Shown in pieces: positions 1-11,176 of a stretch of DNA of 64,000 nucleotides. The notes under the pieces were generated by a model. The model was not told the origin of the DNA, did not search any database, and worked only from the letters and a program-made list of their open reading frames with translations. The stretch comes from Halichoerus grypus (lineage: Eukaryota; Chordata; Mammalia; Carnivora; Phocidae), in the NCBI RefSeq assembly GCF_964656455.1, contig NC_135719.1, positions 4,939,163-5,003,162 of the forward strand, read 5' to 3'. The position numbers and the translations under genes were made by a program. Positions within the stretch are counted from its first letter, which is position 1. Every line of letters begins with the position of its first letter.

Positions 1-930
1 TGTGCGGCCGTCGGTGCGCAGGTGCTCGTTTGCTGGCGGCGCCGCGTTCCCTCTGGAAGCACAGCCGGTCAGGGAGGCGGTTCACATTTTCTCCGCCCGG
101 CGCCGCCCCTGGGACGTGGGCAGGATGGGTGCCGGGAAGTAAGCGCGACGCAGAGGACAGGTGTGTGATGCCGCCTGCACGAGGGCCCTAGACAGGCCAG
201 CTGGCGGAGACAGCAGAGGAGTGCTGGCCGGGGGCTGGGGCAGGGCCGCGGGAGTTCGGGCGGAAGGGATACACTGCAAAGTCTGGGACCATGAAAAGTT
301 TTGGTGTTGGAGGGTGGTAATGATTGCACAGAAATGCAAATGTACTTAACGCCACTGAAGTGTCCACTTAAACATGCTAAAATGGCAACTTTTATGTGGC
401 GGATGTTTTATCACACTTTTTAAAAAGTGGATGCCAGGGCCCGGTGCTCTAGGGGGCCCAGCGCCATCCAGCCCTCCTCTAGCCATGCCCTTCTCCAGGG
501 GTGAGAAGGCCACGGCCTCGGCTGTGGGCCCACAGAGCCTACGTCCCTCCGCCAGGCCATCTTCCCGGCACCCGGGACCCAGAACGTCGTGTCCGACTGG
601 CCAGAGCCTGCGTCCAGGGCCTGCACACCCTCTTCCGCTCCGTCCTCTCCAGGGCAGGCTGTGCGGTTGGCGTGTGCACACTGGGCCCGAGAGGTGGCCA
701 GAGTGGCCGTTGGTGGGGAGCGTGGCTGGAGCCCGCGGGCACAACCGGGGCCCCTGCGCACTTGTGGGGGGCTGGGGGGGCCCCTCCCGGCTCAGAGTGG
801 GTGGGGCAGGGGCCCCTCGTCCCACACCGACACCTGCCATCGTGCACCCTGCAGGAGTCCGCGGTACATTCGGAACCTGGCTTCATCCCTTCACGCCCTC
901 CAGGATGGCTAGAACCAAAAAGACAGACTA
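1..930. other. GC-rich stretch without recognised gene
   Basis: High GC with several overlapping open frames on both strands but no protein similarity, no convincing splice-bounded exon and no promoter arrangement I can defend. Human synteny would put the 3' side of WDR73 somewhere to this side; I could not find a WDR73 exon here. Confidence 0.4.
300..430 (+). mobile_element. Old LINE-1 3'-end fragment
   Basis: Resembles the end of an L1M 3' UTR (gATTGCACA..., CACTGAAGTGT, CACTTAAA...), diverged. Confidence 0.5.
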
Positions 931-1013
931 GGGGCGTCTGGCATGCGACTCTTGATATTGGGGCTGTGAGTTCAAGCCCCACGCTGGGTGTAGAGATGAC
1001 TTTAAAAAAAATA
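931..1013 (+). mobile_element. Short tRNA-SINE copy
   Basis: tRNA-like head (GGGGCGTCTGGC...GTTCAAGCCCC) with an A-rich end and no CT-rich body; AGACTA flanks both sides. Confidence 0.75.
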
Positions 1014-1039
1014 AGACTATACCCGATTTGGGGGGGAGG

Positions 1040-1670
1040 ATGTGGAGAAATCTGAACCCTTGTACACCGCTGGTGGAATGTCCAATGGTGCGGCCTCTTT
1101 GGAAAAGAAGGCCAGCCCTTCCTCAGAAGGTTAAACCTTGAGTTACTCTGTGGCCCAGCAATTCCACTCCTCGGTATTTATCCACCAGAACTGAAAACAT
1201 GTGTCCACACAAAACTTGTCAAAAGGTGTACACGAACATTCATGGCAACGTGACTGACAATAAGCACAGAGGGAACAAGCCAGCTGATGATGTCCTCCAG
1301 CTGATGAAGGCGCTGACAGTGTGGTGCGTCCGTGTGCTGGGGTATCACAGGCCGGAAGGAGGACTGCAGCACGGACTCCTGGCACAATGTGGATGAGCCT
1401 GCAGACGGGACGCTGAGGGGAAGGAGCCAGTCACAAAAGGCCACTCGCTGTAGGACTCCATTTCCGGGAAATGTTCAGAACAGGCCTGTCCCGAGAGACA
1501 GAAGGGAGAGGAGTGGTGGCCAGAGGATGAGGTCTGTGGGGACTGGGGAGTGCCTGCTGATGAGTTTGGGGTTTCCTGGGGTGAAGAAAATGGTCTAAAA
1601 TTAGATAGTGGTGACAGTTGCACAATCTTATGAGTATCCTGAAAACAACAATTTTAAACTTAAACCCACA
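1040..1670 (+). mobile_element. L1M 3' end, plus orientation
   Basis: Successive blocks of the familiar L1M end can be read: TTGTACACCGCTGGTGGAAT, CCCAGCAATTCCACTCCT, a GTGTCCACACAAAACTTGT block, TAGATAGTGGTGACAGTTGC. Heavily diverged and CpG-mutated. Confidence 0.75.
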
Positions 1671-1699
1671 CAAATCTGGCGTTCCACACCACACTGAAG

Positions 1700-2640
1700 G
1701 ATACTGTGAAGGCGAGCGCTAGCTTGCCCTAGAACCCCTCCTATTTAGCCGAGTGCCGTGGCGCGCCCTGGCCCGGGGCTCCCGGTGACGGCTTGTGAAT
1801 GATGGCGAGGTGTCTGGGGAATCGGACCTCGGAACCAGGAGTGACGGGTCCGCCCTTCCCTGTGTTGCAGATGAGAACATGGGGCACAGCGAGGTGACGG
1901 CCCGGACGGGGAGGCGGCCCCTCGGCCCCTGGGCGAAAGGGCCCAGCTGTCCAGAGCGGCGGTGGGAGCCGGGCTCCTGCAGCTCCCTGCAGGGTTTGCT
2001 CCCGTGGGCCTTCAGCACAGGAGCGTCTCACAGGCCGAGAGAGACACTGTCCTCCCTCCTGGGCTAGGGAAGGGACCCGCAAGGGTCATTCGGAGCACAC
2101 ACAGTCCTTCCCTTGTGTGCAGACTTTACGGGCCAAGCCCCAGAGCCGCTGTGGCTCCCAACAGTGCACGGCTGAGGGCTGATACAGGGCAGTCAGGACC
2201 CCTCCCCATGGCGCAGTCACATCAGGGCCCAAAGCCCAGCTCTGCGTGGTGACCCCACACCTGCGGTGGCTGTGATAGTTACAGGACCCCCGCGGCAAAG
2301 GGCTCCGCGCAGGGCCGGCCTCCCTGAATACGCAGCGGGCCGAGCTGGCCTTGTTCTGCCCTTGTTCTGCCCTGCCTTCCTGACAGGAGGCCTCCCAGAG
2401 CTGTGCGGACACTGGGAGGCTCGAGTCCTGGTGAGACGGAAAGGGAGAGGGCCGGTTCTCTGCGGGCGGAGCAGAGCTATCAAAACCAGTGAGGGGGCCC
2501 CCATGCTGGGCTGAGTGGGGGGGTGGCCCTAGGTCACCTGCAGCCCTGGGGGCCCTCAGCTTCACAAAGCCTCTGCCCCGGGGCTGTGTCTATAACCTGA
2601 TGAAAATGGCTCACGCTCTGATCATTCCACTCACAGGATG
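1700..2640. other. GC-rich non-coding stretch
   Basis: GC-rich, open frames in several phases, no recognisable protein or repeat. Nothing else seen. Confidence 0.35.
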
Positions 2641-2864
2641 CACTTGGAATTCATTTATTTAATGGGTGAACATACTTGCATCTGCTTCCAGCTTCCGCTA
2701 GCAGGAGTAGCTTCTGAAACCCACCTCCTGTTTCTAGCTATCTGTAAATGAAAATAAGGGCCAGTATTTTTGCTATGAGCTTCAGTTAAAATTCAGTTAA
2801 AATGTTGCAATGCTTAATTGGATTGACTGTGTGTCATCTACTGCAACTGTTAGAAGTGAATTTT

Positions 2865-3060
2865 GGGGCGCCTGGGTGGCTCAGTCGGTTAAGCATCTGC
2901 CTTCGCCTCAGGTCATGATCCCGGGGTCCTGGGATCGAGCCCCGCGTCGGGCTCCCCACTTGGCAGGGAGCCTGCTTCTCCCTCCGCCTGCCACTCCCCC
3001 TGCTTGTGCACTCGCTTGCTCTCTCACTCTGACAAAGAAATCTTAAAAAAAAAAAAAAAA
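2865..3060 (+). mobile_element. Can-SINE with 10-bp target duplication
   Basis: Full length: tRNA-like head with A and B box, CT-rich body, A tail. This is the carnivore tRNA-derived SINE that dominates the window; copies are mobilised by LINE-1 and flanked by target-site duplications (TSD). TSD here AAGTGAATTT at 2854-2863 and 3061-3070. Confidence 0.95.
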
Positions 3061-3070
3061 AAGTGAATTT

Positions 3071-5487
3071 CAGGCATTCCCACTTAGAACTTTCATTATT
3101 ATTTTCATCTTGAGGGATTTCCAAGGAGGCAACTTCCAAAAGCCACACTGCTTGCCTGGTTCAGAAACTTTGAAGCCGTGATTGTGAGTCTGAGTTGAGC
3201 TAAAAATAAAAGCCCCCAGAGCTTTGCTCATGCCGAGTACCGTGGCGGACAAAAAGGTAAATCAAAACACTCTTGAGCAAGGTAACAGATGACTAGTTTC
3301 AAATCAAAGTCCAGACCTTGTAAGGAGTACATACTGCGTTTGGTTCCCCGGGAAGCCTCTCCATGTGAGTCAGCTCATGCTAACTCCCTGCTCTAGTCTT
3401 CCCTTGAGAACTAACTGCGGGCACCACCGAGAGCCATGGTCTTGCAGGTCCTATTGCTTCAGGGATTGTAAAATCCGGAAGAAAGATCTAGTCTCCAGCT
3501 CAGGCTTCCCGTTACTTTGCTAAGGGGAAAATACACATGAGATGAAATTGTATGGATATTCTATTTGAATCTCCTTGTTCCATTCCAAAAAAGGATGATG
3601 GCAAAAGTTTCCAAAAGGGAATCTGGTTATTTCCAAAGTCTTTTTATAATGCATAGCCACACTGGTTTTAGTATGATGAATTTCCACCCAAGTAGAGCCG
3701 TTCTCATTTAGAAGAGTGAAATGATTTAAAATAATACCTATCAGATTTATTTCCTGGCCTTACAAAAAAAAAATCCTGAACTCAAATTTCTGGGATAGCT
3801 TTTTGAAAACTATCCCCCCAAAATAGGCTCTTTGAAGTCTCCTCAATGGCAGCAAATTGACATCCTTAGAAGGGAATCTGTTTTCAGAGAGCAGATATTG
3901 GGCAGAGCCAAGTCTCATGGATAAGAGAAGTGATCGATCAGGCTAGATGACAAACAAGCTCGTCTGTCAGTGTTTATTAAGCCTTGCTTATGTGCAGGAC
4001 ACTGCTCTGTGCCGGAAATACGCTGATAGGGGGCCTTCTAGGGTGGTTTGAAGACAATTCTTACAGGAAAATTCAATGTCTTCAATAATGGTAACAACAT
4101 ATAAAGCCCACAGCCCATCAGAATGGCTGCTTTTGATAGATAACTCTTATTTGAATAAGTTCTTTGGTGTTCATTAAAAAAACTCATTATGTAATCATAT
4201 TTTATAAATCTAATTATATGAAATTGTCATGTGTCGACAGTGCTTTGTTTTATAATTGGTGGGTTTCTGGGAAGTTCTGGGGAAATATTTTCAAGTCAAA
4301 TGCACAAAGGAAACTTTTTTTTTTTTTTTAAATCCCGTTGATTTATCCCGCTTGAACTCACAAGCGTGAGATTGAGACCTGAGCTGACATCAAGAGCCGG
4401 ACACTTAACCAACGGAGCCAGCCACCCAGGTGCCCCAAAGGAAACTATTTTAAGAGGGAAAAAGTGTATTCCACTTATTTCCAAGCACCATTTGCTATGT
4501 CAGAGTGCCCCCAGGAACTGTGCTCTGCTCTCACAGAGACACCCCAAATCTTCAAAAACCTGTGAACCTGCACATGGCCTCCCCCGTAGGAACGAGGGGG
4601 CTCGTCAGAGGCTGGTGACAGGCAGATCCTCCAACTGGGAGTCTTGATCGATGCCGTGGTTCGTAGTTATTGCTCTGGACATATTTACAAATTAGAGACA
4701 AGGCTTACGTTCTCCTGTCTGTGACCTCCTAGACCCAGGCTTATATTTTAGGACACAGCGGGAGCTGTAAAGCTGTATAAGCAGCTCTGCTGGCAATCTG
4801 GGGTAATTCTATTCTGCAAAAAGTCTGTTTAGGTTGAATCATGAAATTGCTGGTTTGGGAGCTCAAAATGGCTATCTCATATGGTTCAACCTCGTATGTT
4901 GAGAGGAAGAGTAGGTTATGGTTTAGAAAGCCAGCCTCCAGCGTTGGTCTTTTCTCCTTTTCCCTCCTCCAAATGACACGATCGAGTGCTTTTCTCTCCA
5001 GTAACTCCATGTAAATCTTAAGGAACGTGGAGAAATGTCCGCAATTCCCGGGCCCCAATCCTCCCATAGGGAGAACCATGGAAAACCTTTAAAACTGTAT
5101 GTAATTCATAAATCCCTGTCTAGTTGCCCAGCGCCACGGGGCGGAAGCTTCTGTCCCCAGAGGAGGGTCTTGGGGACGGGACTGTCCCCCTCAGCATACC
5201 GAGCTGTGGAAATTAAGGCACAGGATCATCATGGAGACGTACTGTGATGGAGATCCAGTCAAATTCAGAACTAGTCTCTGAATTCTCTCCACAGGAGCTC
5301 CCATTTCAACAGCGTGGAGAAAAAAGCCCTGAGGAGTATTTCATTAGCCAAGTGAGTGTTTAGAGAGAGAAACAAAAATAACATCTATTGGACTGGGTCT
5401 AAATTCTTTCTCTCCATCTCATGTGGGTGTCATGGTATAGAATCAAGGACCGTACAAACCGTTTTTGGAACGGATTCTGCGGTGTTC
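3071..5487. other. Non-coding 3' flank of the pseudogene
   Basis: AT-richer single-copy-looking DNA around one short SINE; probably includes the pseudogene's 3' UTR (5240-5487). TTTATT at 3973-3978 is AATAAA on the minus strand but is too far away to claim as its poly(A) signal. Confidence 0.4.
4316..4435 (-). mobile_element. Short tRNA-SINE, TSD CAAAGGAAACT
   Basis: Head-only copy; TSD at 4305-4315 and 4436-4446, exact. Confidence 0.9.
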
Positions 5488-6535
5488 TTAGACTTGGTGC
5501 TTTAAAGACATTCCTACTACACTACGAGCCTCTGTCACATGGGTCCTCCAATGCGCACTAAAATGTGAGCTGTTGTTGAATCGCCTCCCACATTCAGCAC
5601 ACTTGTAGGGTTTCTCTCTGGTGTGGATTCTCCGGTGGATGATGAGACTGGAGCTCTGACTGAAGCTTTTCCCACACTCCCCGCATTCATAGGGTCTCTC
5701 TCCACTGTGAATTTGCCGGTGGGTAATGAGGTTTGAGGGGTCGTTGAAACTTTTCCCGCACTCGAGACATGCATAGGGTTTCTCTCCTGTGTGGATCCTC
5801 CGATGGCTGGTGAGCGTGGAACTCTTGCTGAACCTTTTCCTGCCCTCGGGGCACTGGTAGGGTTTTTCGCCTACGTGTGTTCGCTGGTGTGCACTGAAGT
5901 ACAAGCTATTGGTGAACCTCTTCCCACACTCGCTGCACTTATGGGGTTTCTCCCCTGTGTGGACTCTCTGGTGCATAGTAAGGCTGGAGCTCTGGCTGAA
6001 GCTTTTCCAGCACTCCCCACATTTATAGGGCTTCTCTCCAGCGTGGACTCTCTGATGTGCTGTGAGGTTAGAAGGATCACTGAAGCCCTTCCCATGTTCA
6101 GGGCATTTGTAGGGCTTCTCCCCGGTGGGGATTCTCTGGTGGCAAACCAGATGTGAGCTTCGGCCAAAGTTTCTCCCACAACGGCCACACTTAGAAGGTG
6201 TCTTTTCCCCAGTGTGGACTAATCTGTGCACAGCAAAGCATGAGCCCTGGTTGCCATGTTGTCTTCCACACGCATAGCAGAGATAGGACTTTCCTCCTAT
6301 GTAGGTTCCCTGAGGCCTATGAATTTACCTACGTCTCCTTCTGGAGGGGAGCGTGCCTCTTGTCCATCTTCTAAGGGTACTTCCCACTGCCTCTCCACCC
6401 CATGTTTGTCTTCCCAGTCTGTCCTGGCCAGGGAAGGATCCGCTTTGGGTCTCTCTAATAGCGCCTCCTGTAGCTCTGCTTCCTCTGACATGTCCTGGCT
6501 TGAATTCTCCTTGTCCTGTGTCCTTGTTTCAAGAT
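5488..6535 (-). pseudogene. Finger exon of the SCAND2-like gene, frameshifted
   Basis: Acceptor TTTCAG before 6535; opens DLETRTQDKENSSQDMSEE and runs to FIGLREPT then a stop at 6297. A one-base deletion at 6304-6314 explains this: the next frame reads [11 protein letters not shown], aligning with [11 protein letters not shown] of ZSCAN2. The finger frame then runs to TAA at 5488-5490. Nine fingers can be traced. The first is malformed (13 residues between Cys and His), the second has Pro for its last His (HQRIP), the third has CPEH for CxxC, and the sixth has CPEG; the rest keep their ligands. The last linker decays to HVTEA. Confidence 0.88.
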
Positions 6536-7471
6536 CTGAAAGAATGAGATGAAACCACAAATGTGACCTGCTTTCTGAGCTCAGAAGAATGCAAACAACG
6601 TGAAAGAGGCCCCTCCTGGATGCTGAGAAACAATTTCTTGATGGCGACAGATAGAACACAGTCAGCTTTCCATTAACCAGGAACCAAGAAACTGGACTAT
6701 GGCTGAACCCCGGTTAAGACAGCAGACTTGCAGGTCTCCCTCCCTCCCCCAGCTTCTAAACAAAAAATCGTGTGGAGAAAGGCTGAAGAAAGGGAGGTGG
6801 GCAAGGTCCAGACCCATTTCTTCCTCTCCCCAGTCCTCAAAGGCTCTGCCCCCGAGCTTGGCTCCTCCTCTCCTCCCATCCACCTGTGGGCTGGCAATCA
6901 GTACTAAAAAGCTACCTTTCTCTTCTTGATACGGCCTTCTAGGTAGAGGGACAAGCCTGAGAACACTTCTGGCCTCTCTCCGTCCCCTCGCTCCTCAAGC
7001 AGGAGGAAGGACTTCTTCAACTAACAAGGAGCTGAGCACACGTGGCTCAGAAGACCAGCACTGACAGTTCTGTGCTGGCAGGGCAAGGCTGTGGTCGTCT
7101 GGGGCTGCCCGCGGCTCAGTGTGGGGTTCCGTGTGAGGAAGCCCACTGTGGCCACACATCAAGCCACATTGTCCAACGGCTCTAGCAGTTAGAAAGCTGA
7201 CATTTTGATCTCAACGTCTTACTCTTACGGTTCTTGGTTGGCCTAGAATCTGGGGGAAGAACAGTACTGTTTATTGGATCCCCTAAAATTCCAGCAGAAT
7301 GACCAAGCCCCACCAAGGAGGGAAGCTCATCTTAACCATGAGAAATTCACCCCTCCAATAATCTAAGGTTGACTATTGTTTAATTTGGGGTTGCCAAGGC
7401 TCACTTTTTCTACTAACCTACTTAAACAACAGTTAATTATAGTTAAAAGTCAGATAGAAATTTAAGTGGGA

Positions 7472-7576
7472 GGGGCGCCAGGCTGGCTCGGTCAGTAGAG
7501 CGTGTAACTCTTGATCTTAGGGTCATGAGTTCGAGCCCCACACTGCAGGTAGAGTATACTTGAAAAAATAAATAAA
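7472..7576 (+). mobile_element. Short tRNA-SINE in pseudogene intron
   Basis: Head-only type ending in AAAAAATAAATAAA; a second SINE abuts its tail. Confidence 0.85.
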
Positions 7577-7790
7577 GGGGGGTGCCTGGGTGGCTCAGTC
7601 AGTTAAGCGTCTGCCTTCAGCTCAGGTCGTGATCCCGGGGTCCTGGGATCGAGCCCCGCATCGGGCTCCCTGCCCCGCGGGAAGCCTGCTTCTCCCTCTC
7701 CCACTCCCCCTGCTTGTGTTCCCTCTCTCGCTGTGTCTCTATCTGTCAAATAAATAAATAAATCTTAAAATAATTAAATAAATAAATAAA
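7577..7790 (+). mobile_element. Can-SINE inserted in the tail of the preceding SINE
   Basis: Full-length copy; tail made of AAATAAAT units on both sides, consistent with insertion into the A-rich tail of 7472-7576. Confidence 0.92.
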
Positions 7791-8344
7791 GGGGGCATTT
7801 TTAAAAAACAAATTTAAGAGGGACATCATAAACACTAATAATCTGTTTACATCTATGAGCCAAGGTAACGAAGGGGAGCAGGCTTTCCTGGTGCCACCTC
7901 CTTTTCTGTTCTTCTCCCACCGCCTGTGGTTTCAGCACCTCAGAGTAATAAACCGGGAAGGCCCAGGGAGTGGGTGCTCTCCCAGCCTGGTGCTGCCTTG
8001 TCCGCGTTCAGAATTCCGGGTCTGACTTCTCGGTTGGCGCCATGCTAGCTTTCACTCATTTCCCACCTGAACAGGAAGTTTCCCAAAAGTCCCAGAGATC
8101 GTCATTCCAAAGCTCTTCACTTCTCTCCAGCCTCGAGACCCCATCTGGCTGGGGAACCGGAAATCCTGCTCAAGGAAAAGCAAGAAGGGACATGGAGTTC
8201 CTACGTAGTCTGCTTTCTGTTCTCCTATCTGGAAGTGGTAGCTGAGATGAGCACAGAAGCACCTCCCAGAAAGTCTAGTTGTCAGAAGAAAATGTGTAGT
8301 TAATGACTCAGGAAATATGCCCCCTTAAGTGAAGAGTACAGGGC

Positions 8345-8555
8345 AAGGTGTTCCTCTATGTTGACAATAATTGCAACGCTCACGATAATGAAAACAAGCA
8401 TTTCCTGAGTGCTAGCCATGGGCCAGGATCCTCGAAACTGCCCAGTGAGGCAAATACTGTCACTATGTCCATCTTACAGATGAGAAAACGGAGGCTTCAG
8501 GTGTGTAACCAGTTTGCCCAAGAACAGACAAGTCTTAATACGTCAGGTTGCTGTC
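8345..8555 (+). mobile_element. MIR SINE
   Basis: Core MIR signatures: CATTTCCTGAGTGCTAGCCATGGGCCAGG-like block, ATCTTACAGATGAGAAAACGGAGG, then TTTGCCCAAG. Confidence 0.75.
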
Positions 8556-8950
8556 TGTAATCTGCGCAGAGTTCACACGGATGGGGTACTTTAGCTGGAA
8601 ATGAACAACTGGAACTGTAGGTCACTCCAACCTCTCTTTCCTCCTACAACTGTCACTAAATATTGTTTCTATAAGGCCGTTACTGAGAGCAGACAGGGAG
8701 AGCCCTTTGCTGTAGAGCAGGGCAAGACCCTCCCGGGAGTCTTTGTGAGTGAGCCCGTGGGACGGCTTCAGTGGAGGGCTGATTCTAGCGCTATCTGTGT
8801 TCCGTAAAGGAATCAACAATCTTCCTCCAGACGAGGCCACGCCAGAGGGACAGACAATAAGTGTCTCTCCTGCTTCACAGTCCCTAATGCTTTCCTGCGA
8901 CACTTGCCCTCTCCCACTACTCTGGGGGGCACCGGGGGAGGGGCGCTTAC

Positions 8951-9614
8951 CACTGGGACTCCCCCTGAAAGCCGGGGGGGCAAGGCTCCCGGGCTCCCCT
9001 TGGGGCTCGGCCGCCAGTTCACTACCATCTCCTGTCACAGCTGCCAGCACGGCCTCTGGTTCTCTTCGGAGTCCCCTCTGTCCCGCAGAAGGCCTCCTGC
9101 CACCTCTAAGGCATCAAAGGTGCCAGCAAGGGTCCAGGGGCTCATCGGGGCATCCATCTCCTGGTAGAAGGGGCAGGTGCCCGGCGCCCGGCTGCTCCTG
9201 GCTTTGCGGTAGTGGGTCTGGAGGTTTCTGAAGCGGTAGCGACACTGGTCCAGGGTCCGCGGGAAGCCGCGCTCGCGTAGCCGCTTGGCCACCAGCCGGT
9301 ACACTTGGCGGTTCCGGTGGCAGGTGCGCAATTTCTCACGGATCCAGGACTCACTGAGAATTCCCAAAAAAATCTTGGTTTCCTCACAGTCCCAGTGCAC
9401 ACCTGCTACCTTCTCATCCTCCAGGCCCTGCCACTCCAGCTCCTCCAGGTCTTGGCTTTTCTTGGGACGGGCAAGTGGCCAGGCTGGACTCTTGCCCCAC
9501 CCGCTGCGGAGTCCCTGGCGCTTTCCTCCTCTCTGGGGCGCTGAAGATCTGGGCTCTGTGGGGTTTCCTCCTGCTCCCTGCAGGAGCTGACACTGGGTCA
9601 GTGGGTGGGCAAGT
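8951..9614 (-). pseudogene. Myb/SANT-like DNA-binding exon, broken frame
   Basis: The central open stretch reads LEDEKVAGVHWDCEETKIFL, then LRTCHRNRQVYRLVAKRLRE, CRYRFRNLQTHYRKAR and CPFYQEMDA: a Myb/SANT-like (Myb_DNA-bind_4) domain as in ZSCAN20, ZSCAN29 and ZSCAN32. Upstream the acidic linker (REQEETPQSPDLQRPREEES) is in another frame, and after GDSEE the tail (EPEAVLAAVTGDGSELAAEP) is in the third frame, so two one-base losses are inferred near 9440-9475 and 9058-9073. With the ATAG acceptor at 9615, a TGA lies at 9598-9600. The donor is G|GTAAGC, phase 1, matching the finger exon. The 5' boundary is uncertain. Confidence 0.75.
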
Positions 9615-10070
9615 CTATTTGCAGGGAGACAAAGAGAAGACACAATGGTTAGCTACATCTAATCCCAACCACTTTATACACCAGGGAGGGGAGATACGAT
9701 TAATTTTTTTTTAAAGTCTAAGGGGATTCTTGGGAATCCTCAGTGAAAGTAGTATTAAGGACTGTGAGGGAAAAAGTCCAGGCCCAAATCTAGAACTATC
9801 TGTACACGTTCATCTGTCCTGTAACAAATAAAATTCAGGTTCCCACCAGAGGCTTTACTGACCATCTTCCTAAGACGAGCTTTAATACAGTATCCTCTCT
9901 GGGCTCTAGAAACTCATCCTCGATAGCACTGACTTTGGTATTAGATTTATCAGTCTCTGTTCAAGCAGGATTGAGGGACTTGAAAAATTTGACCCAAAAA
10001 GATCTGGAGTAGTGACTACTCTGGAAACTCCACGGCCAACTTCTACTGGACGGGAAAACAGCAGTCTTAC

Positions 10071-10194
10071 CCATCGAGGCCCCGTTTGCGGATTTCTCCC
10101 AACTTCTTTCCAGGTGGTTCCTCCACCCAGGTTCTGGCTGCCTCCATGCCTCCTGGGAGATATACATAGCCACGTCACCGAATGTCATCAACTC
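10071..10194 (-). pseudogene. Degenerate KRAB A-box exon
   Basis: Acceptor TTTCCTCAG before 10194, donor ATGG|GTAAGA. It begins ELMTFGDVAMYISQEAW, clearly the start of a KRAB A box (the TRIM28-recruiting repressor module). The second half (RQPEPGWRNHLERSWEKSA) keeps the length but has lost the DLYRDVM.ENY residues needed for TRIM28 binding. Repressor activity would be unlikely even if translated. Confidence 0.75.
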
Positions 10195-10313
10195 CTGAGG
10201 AAACACAACACCCTATTCAAAATACGCTGCCTTCATCAGAGGCCCGGTGACAAAAAAGACTCAGAAGAAACTGAAACGTGAGATTTCTTTGACTTTTAAA
10301 TGCAGTGTGGGCC

Positions 10314-10518
10314 GGGGCGCCTGGGTGGCTCAGTCAGTTAAGCATCCGACTCTAGATTTCGGCTCAGGTCATGATCTCGGGGCCATGAGATTGAGCCCCA
10401 CTCAGGCTCTGAGCTCAGCGGGGAGTCTGCTTGGGATTCTCTCTCTCCCTCTCCCTCTGCTCCTCTCCCCACTTGCTCACGCTCTCTCTCAAAATAAATA
10501 AATAAATCTTCAAAAAAA
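10314..10518 (+). mobile_element. Can-SINE in pseudogene intron
   Basis: Full length, older head (AAGCATCCGACTCTAGATTT), body ends in AATAAATAAATAAATCTTC. TSD unclear beyond TGCA. Confidence 0.9.
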
Positions 10519-10564
10519 TGCAATAGGGGGCAGGGGAAGGGAAGAGAGGGAGAGGAAGCAAGGC

Positions 10565-10698
10565 AAGAAAGAAGCTAACATTTACTGAACACCTATGCAC
10601 TGTGCTGGGAACTTTTCACACTTCCTCAAAGTTCTACAGTCAGTATGTGCAGAGCTGGGATTTGAACTCAGGGCTGTCTAACTCTGAAGCTGTTGTGC
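10565..10698 (+). mobile_element. MIR SINE
   Basis: ACATTTACTGAACACCTATG, CACTGTGCTGGG, then GAGCTGGGATTTGAACTCAG: typical MIR order. Confidence 0.75.
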
Positions 10699-10738
10699 CC
10701 CGCTACCCCGCTACCCCGCTACCCCGCTACCCCGCACC
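10698..10738 (+). repeat. Octamer tandem repeat CCCCGCTA
   Basis: Four to five perfect 8-bp units at the 3' edge of a MIR; the MIR end (T-rich, CCC) may have seeded it. Confidence 0.85.
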
Positions 10739-11099
10739 CACCCCCGCACACGCAGTCCCGCATACCATGTGGGCAAGATTCTGATACAGAAAGAAGGAAA
10801 TAACCATTCCTTTTAAGGCAAACAAGAAAATCAACATAATCTTACGATCTCAGGGTCAAGGAAAAGAATGACTTTAATGCAATTCCTCCCCACCAGCTGC
10901 GGTGCCGCCTTCCAGCAAAAGGGAGGTTTGGACAACATTTTTCTGGTGGATGAAATTGTGAAGCCTAATCTGTAAAGTTACTGGGCCTCCCTGCTGGCTA
11001 CAATTGCCTTGGCATTTCTGATAAGCAAGAGAGTTGGATGCAAAAGGCCCCCACTCAAGTAGTAAAAGGTGTCCTGAGTAAGAGAAAAATCTGGCTCAC

Positions 11100-11176
11100 C
11101 TGGGAGGAGCTCATCATCCCCTGGTCACCACCACTCTCCTCCACAGAAAGACCCAGAGCCGGAGGATCAGTCAGCA
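11100..11176 (-). pseudogene. Linker exon C of the SCAND2-like gene
   Basis: A 77-base exon with a strong acceptor (TTCTCTTCCCACAG) and donor (CAG|GTGAGC). In phase with exon B it reads VLTDPPALGLSVEESGGDQG and on to SSSQ, ending at phase 0 just before the KRAB exon, as in other SCAN-KRAB genes. Confidence 0.7.

Noticed and set aside
1..2565. Frames of 150-185 residues at the left edge, and a WDR73 3' end expected from human synteny
   Set aside because: No recognisable WD-repeat residues or splice-bounded exons; overlapping frames on both strands point to GC bias.
8622..9050. 142-residue frame as a separate small gene
   Set aside because: Its first part is the shifted tail of the Myb/SANT-like exon; the rest runs into the intron past the donor at 8951.
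9906..10206. Two overlapping frames over the KRAB exon as independent proteins
   Set aside because: Only the ELMTFGDVA frame has exon bounds and family similarity.
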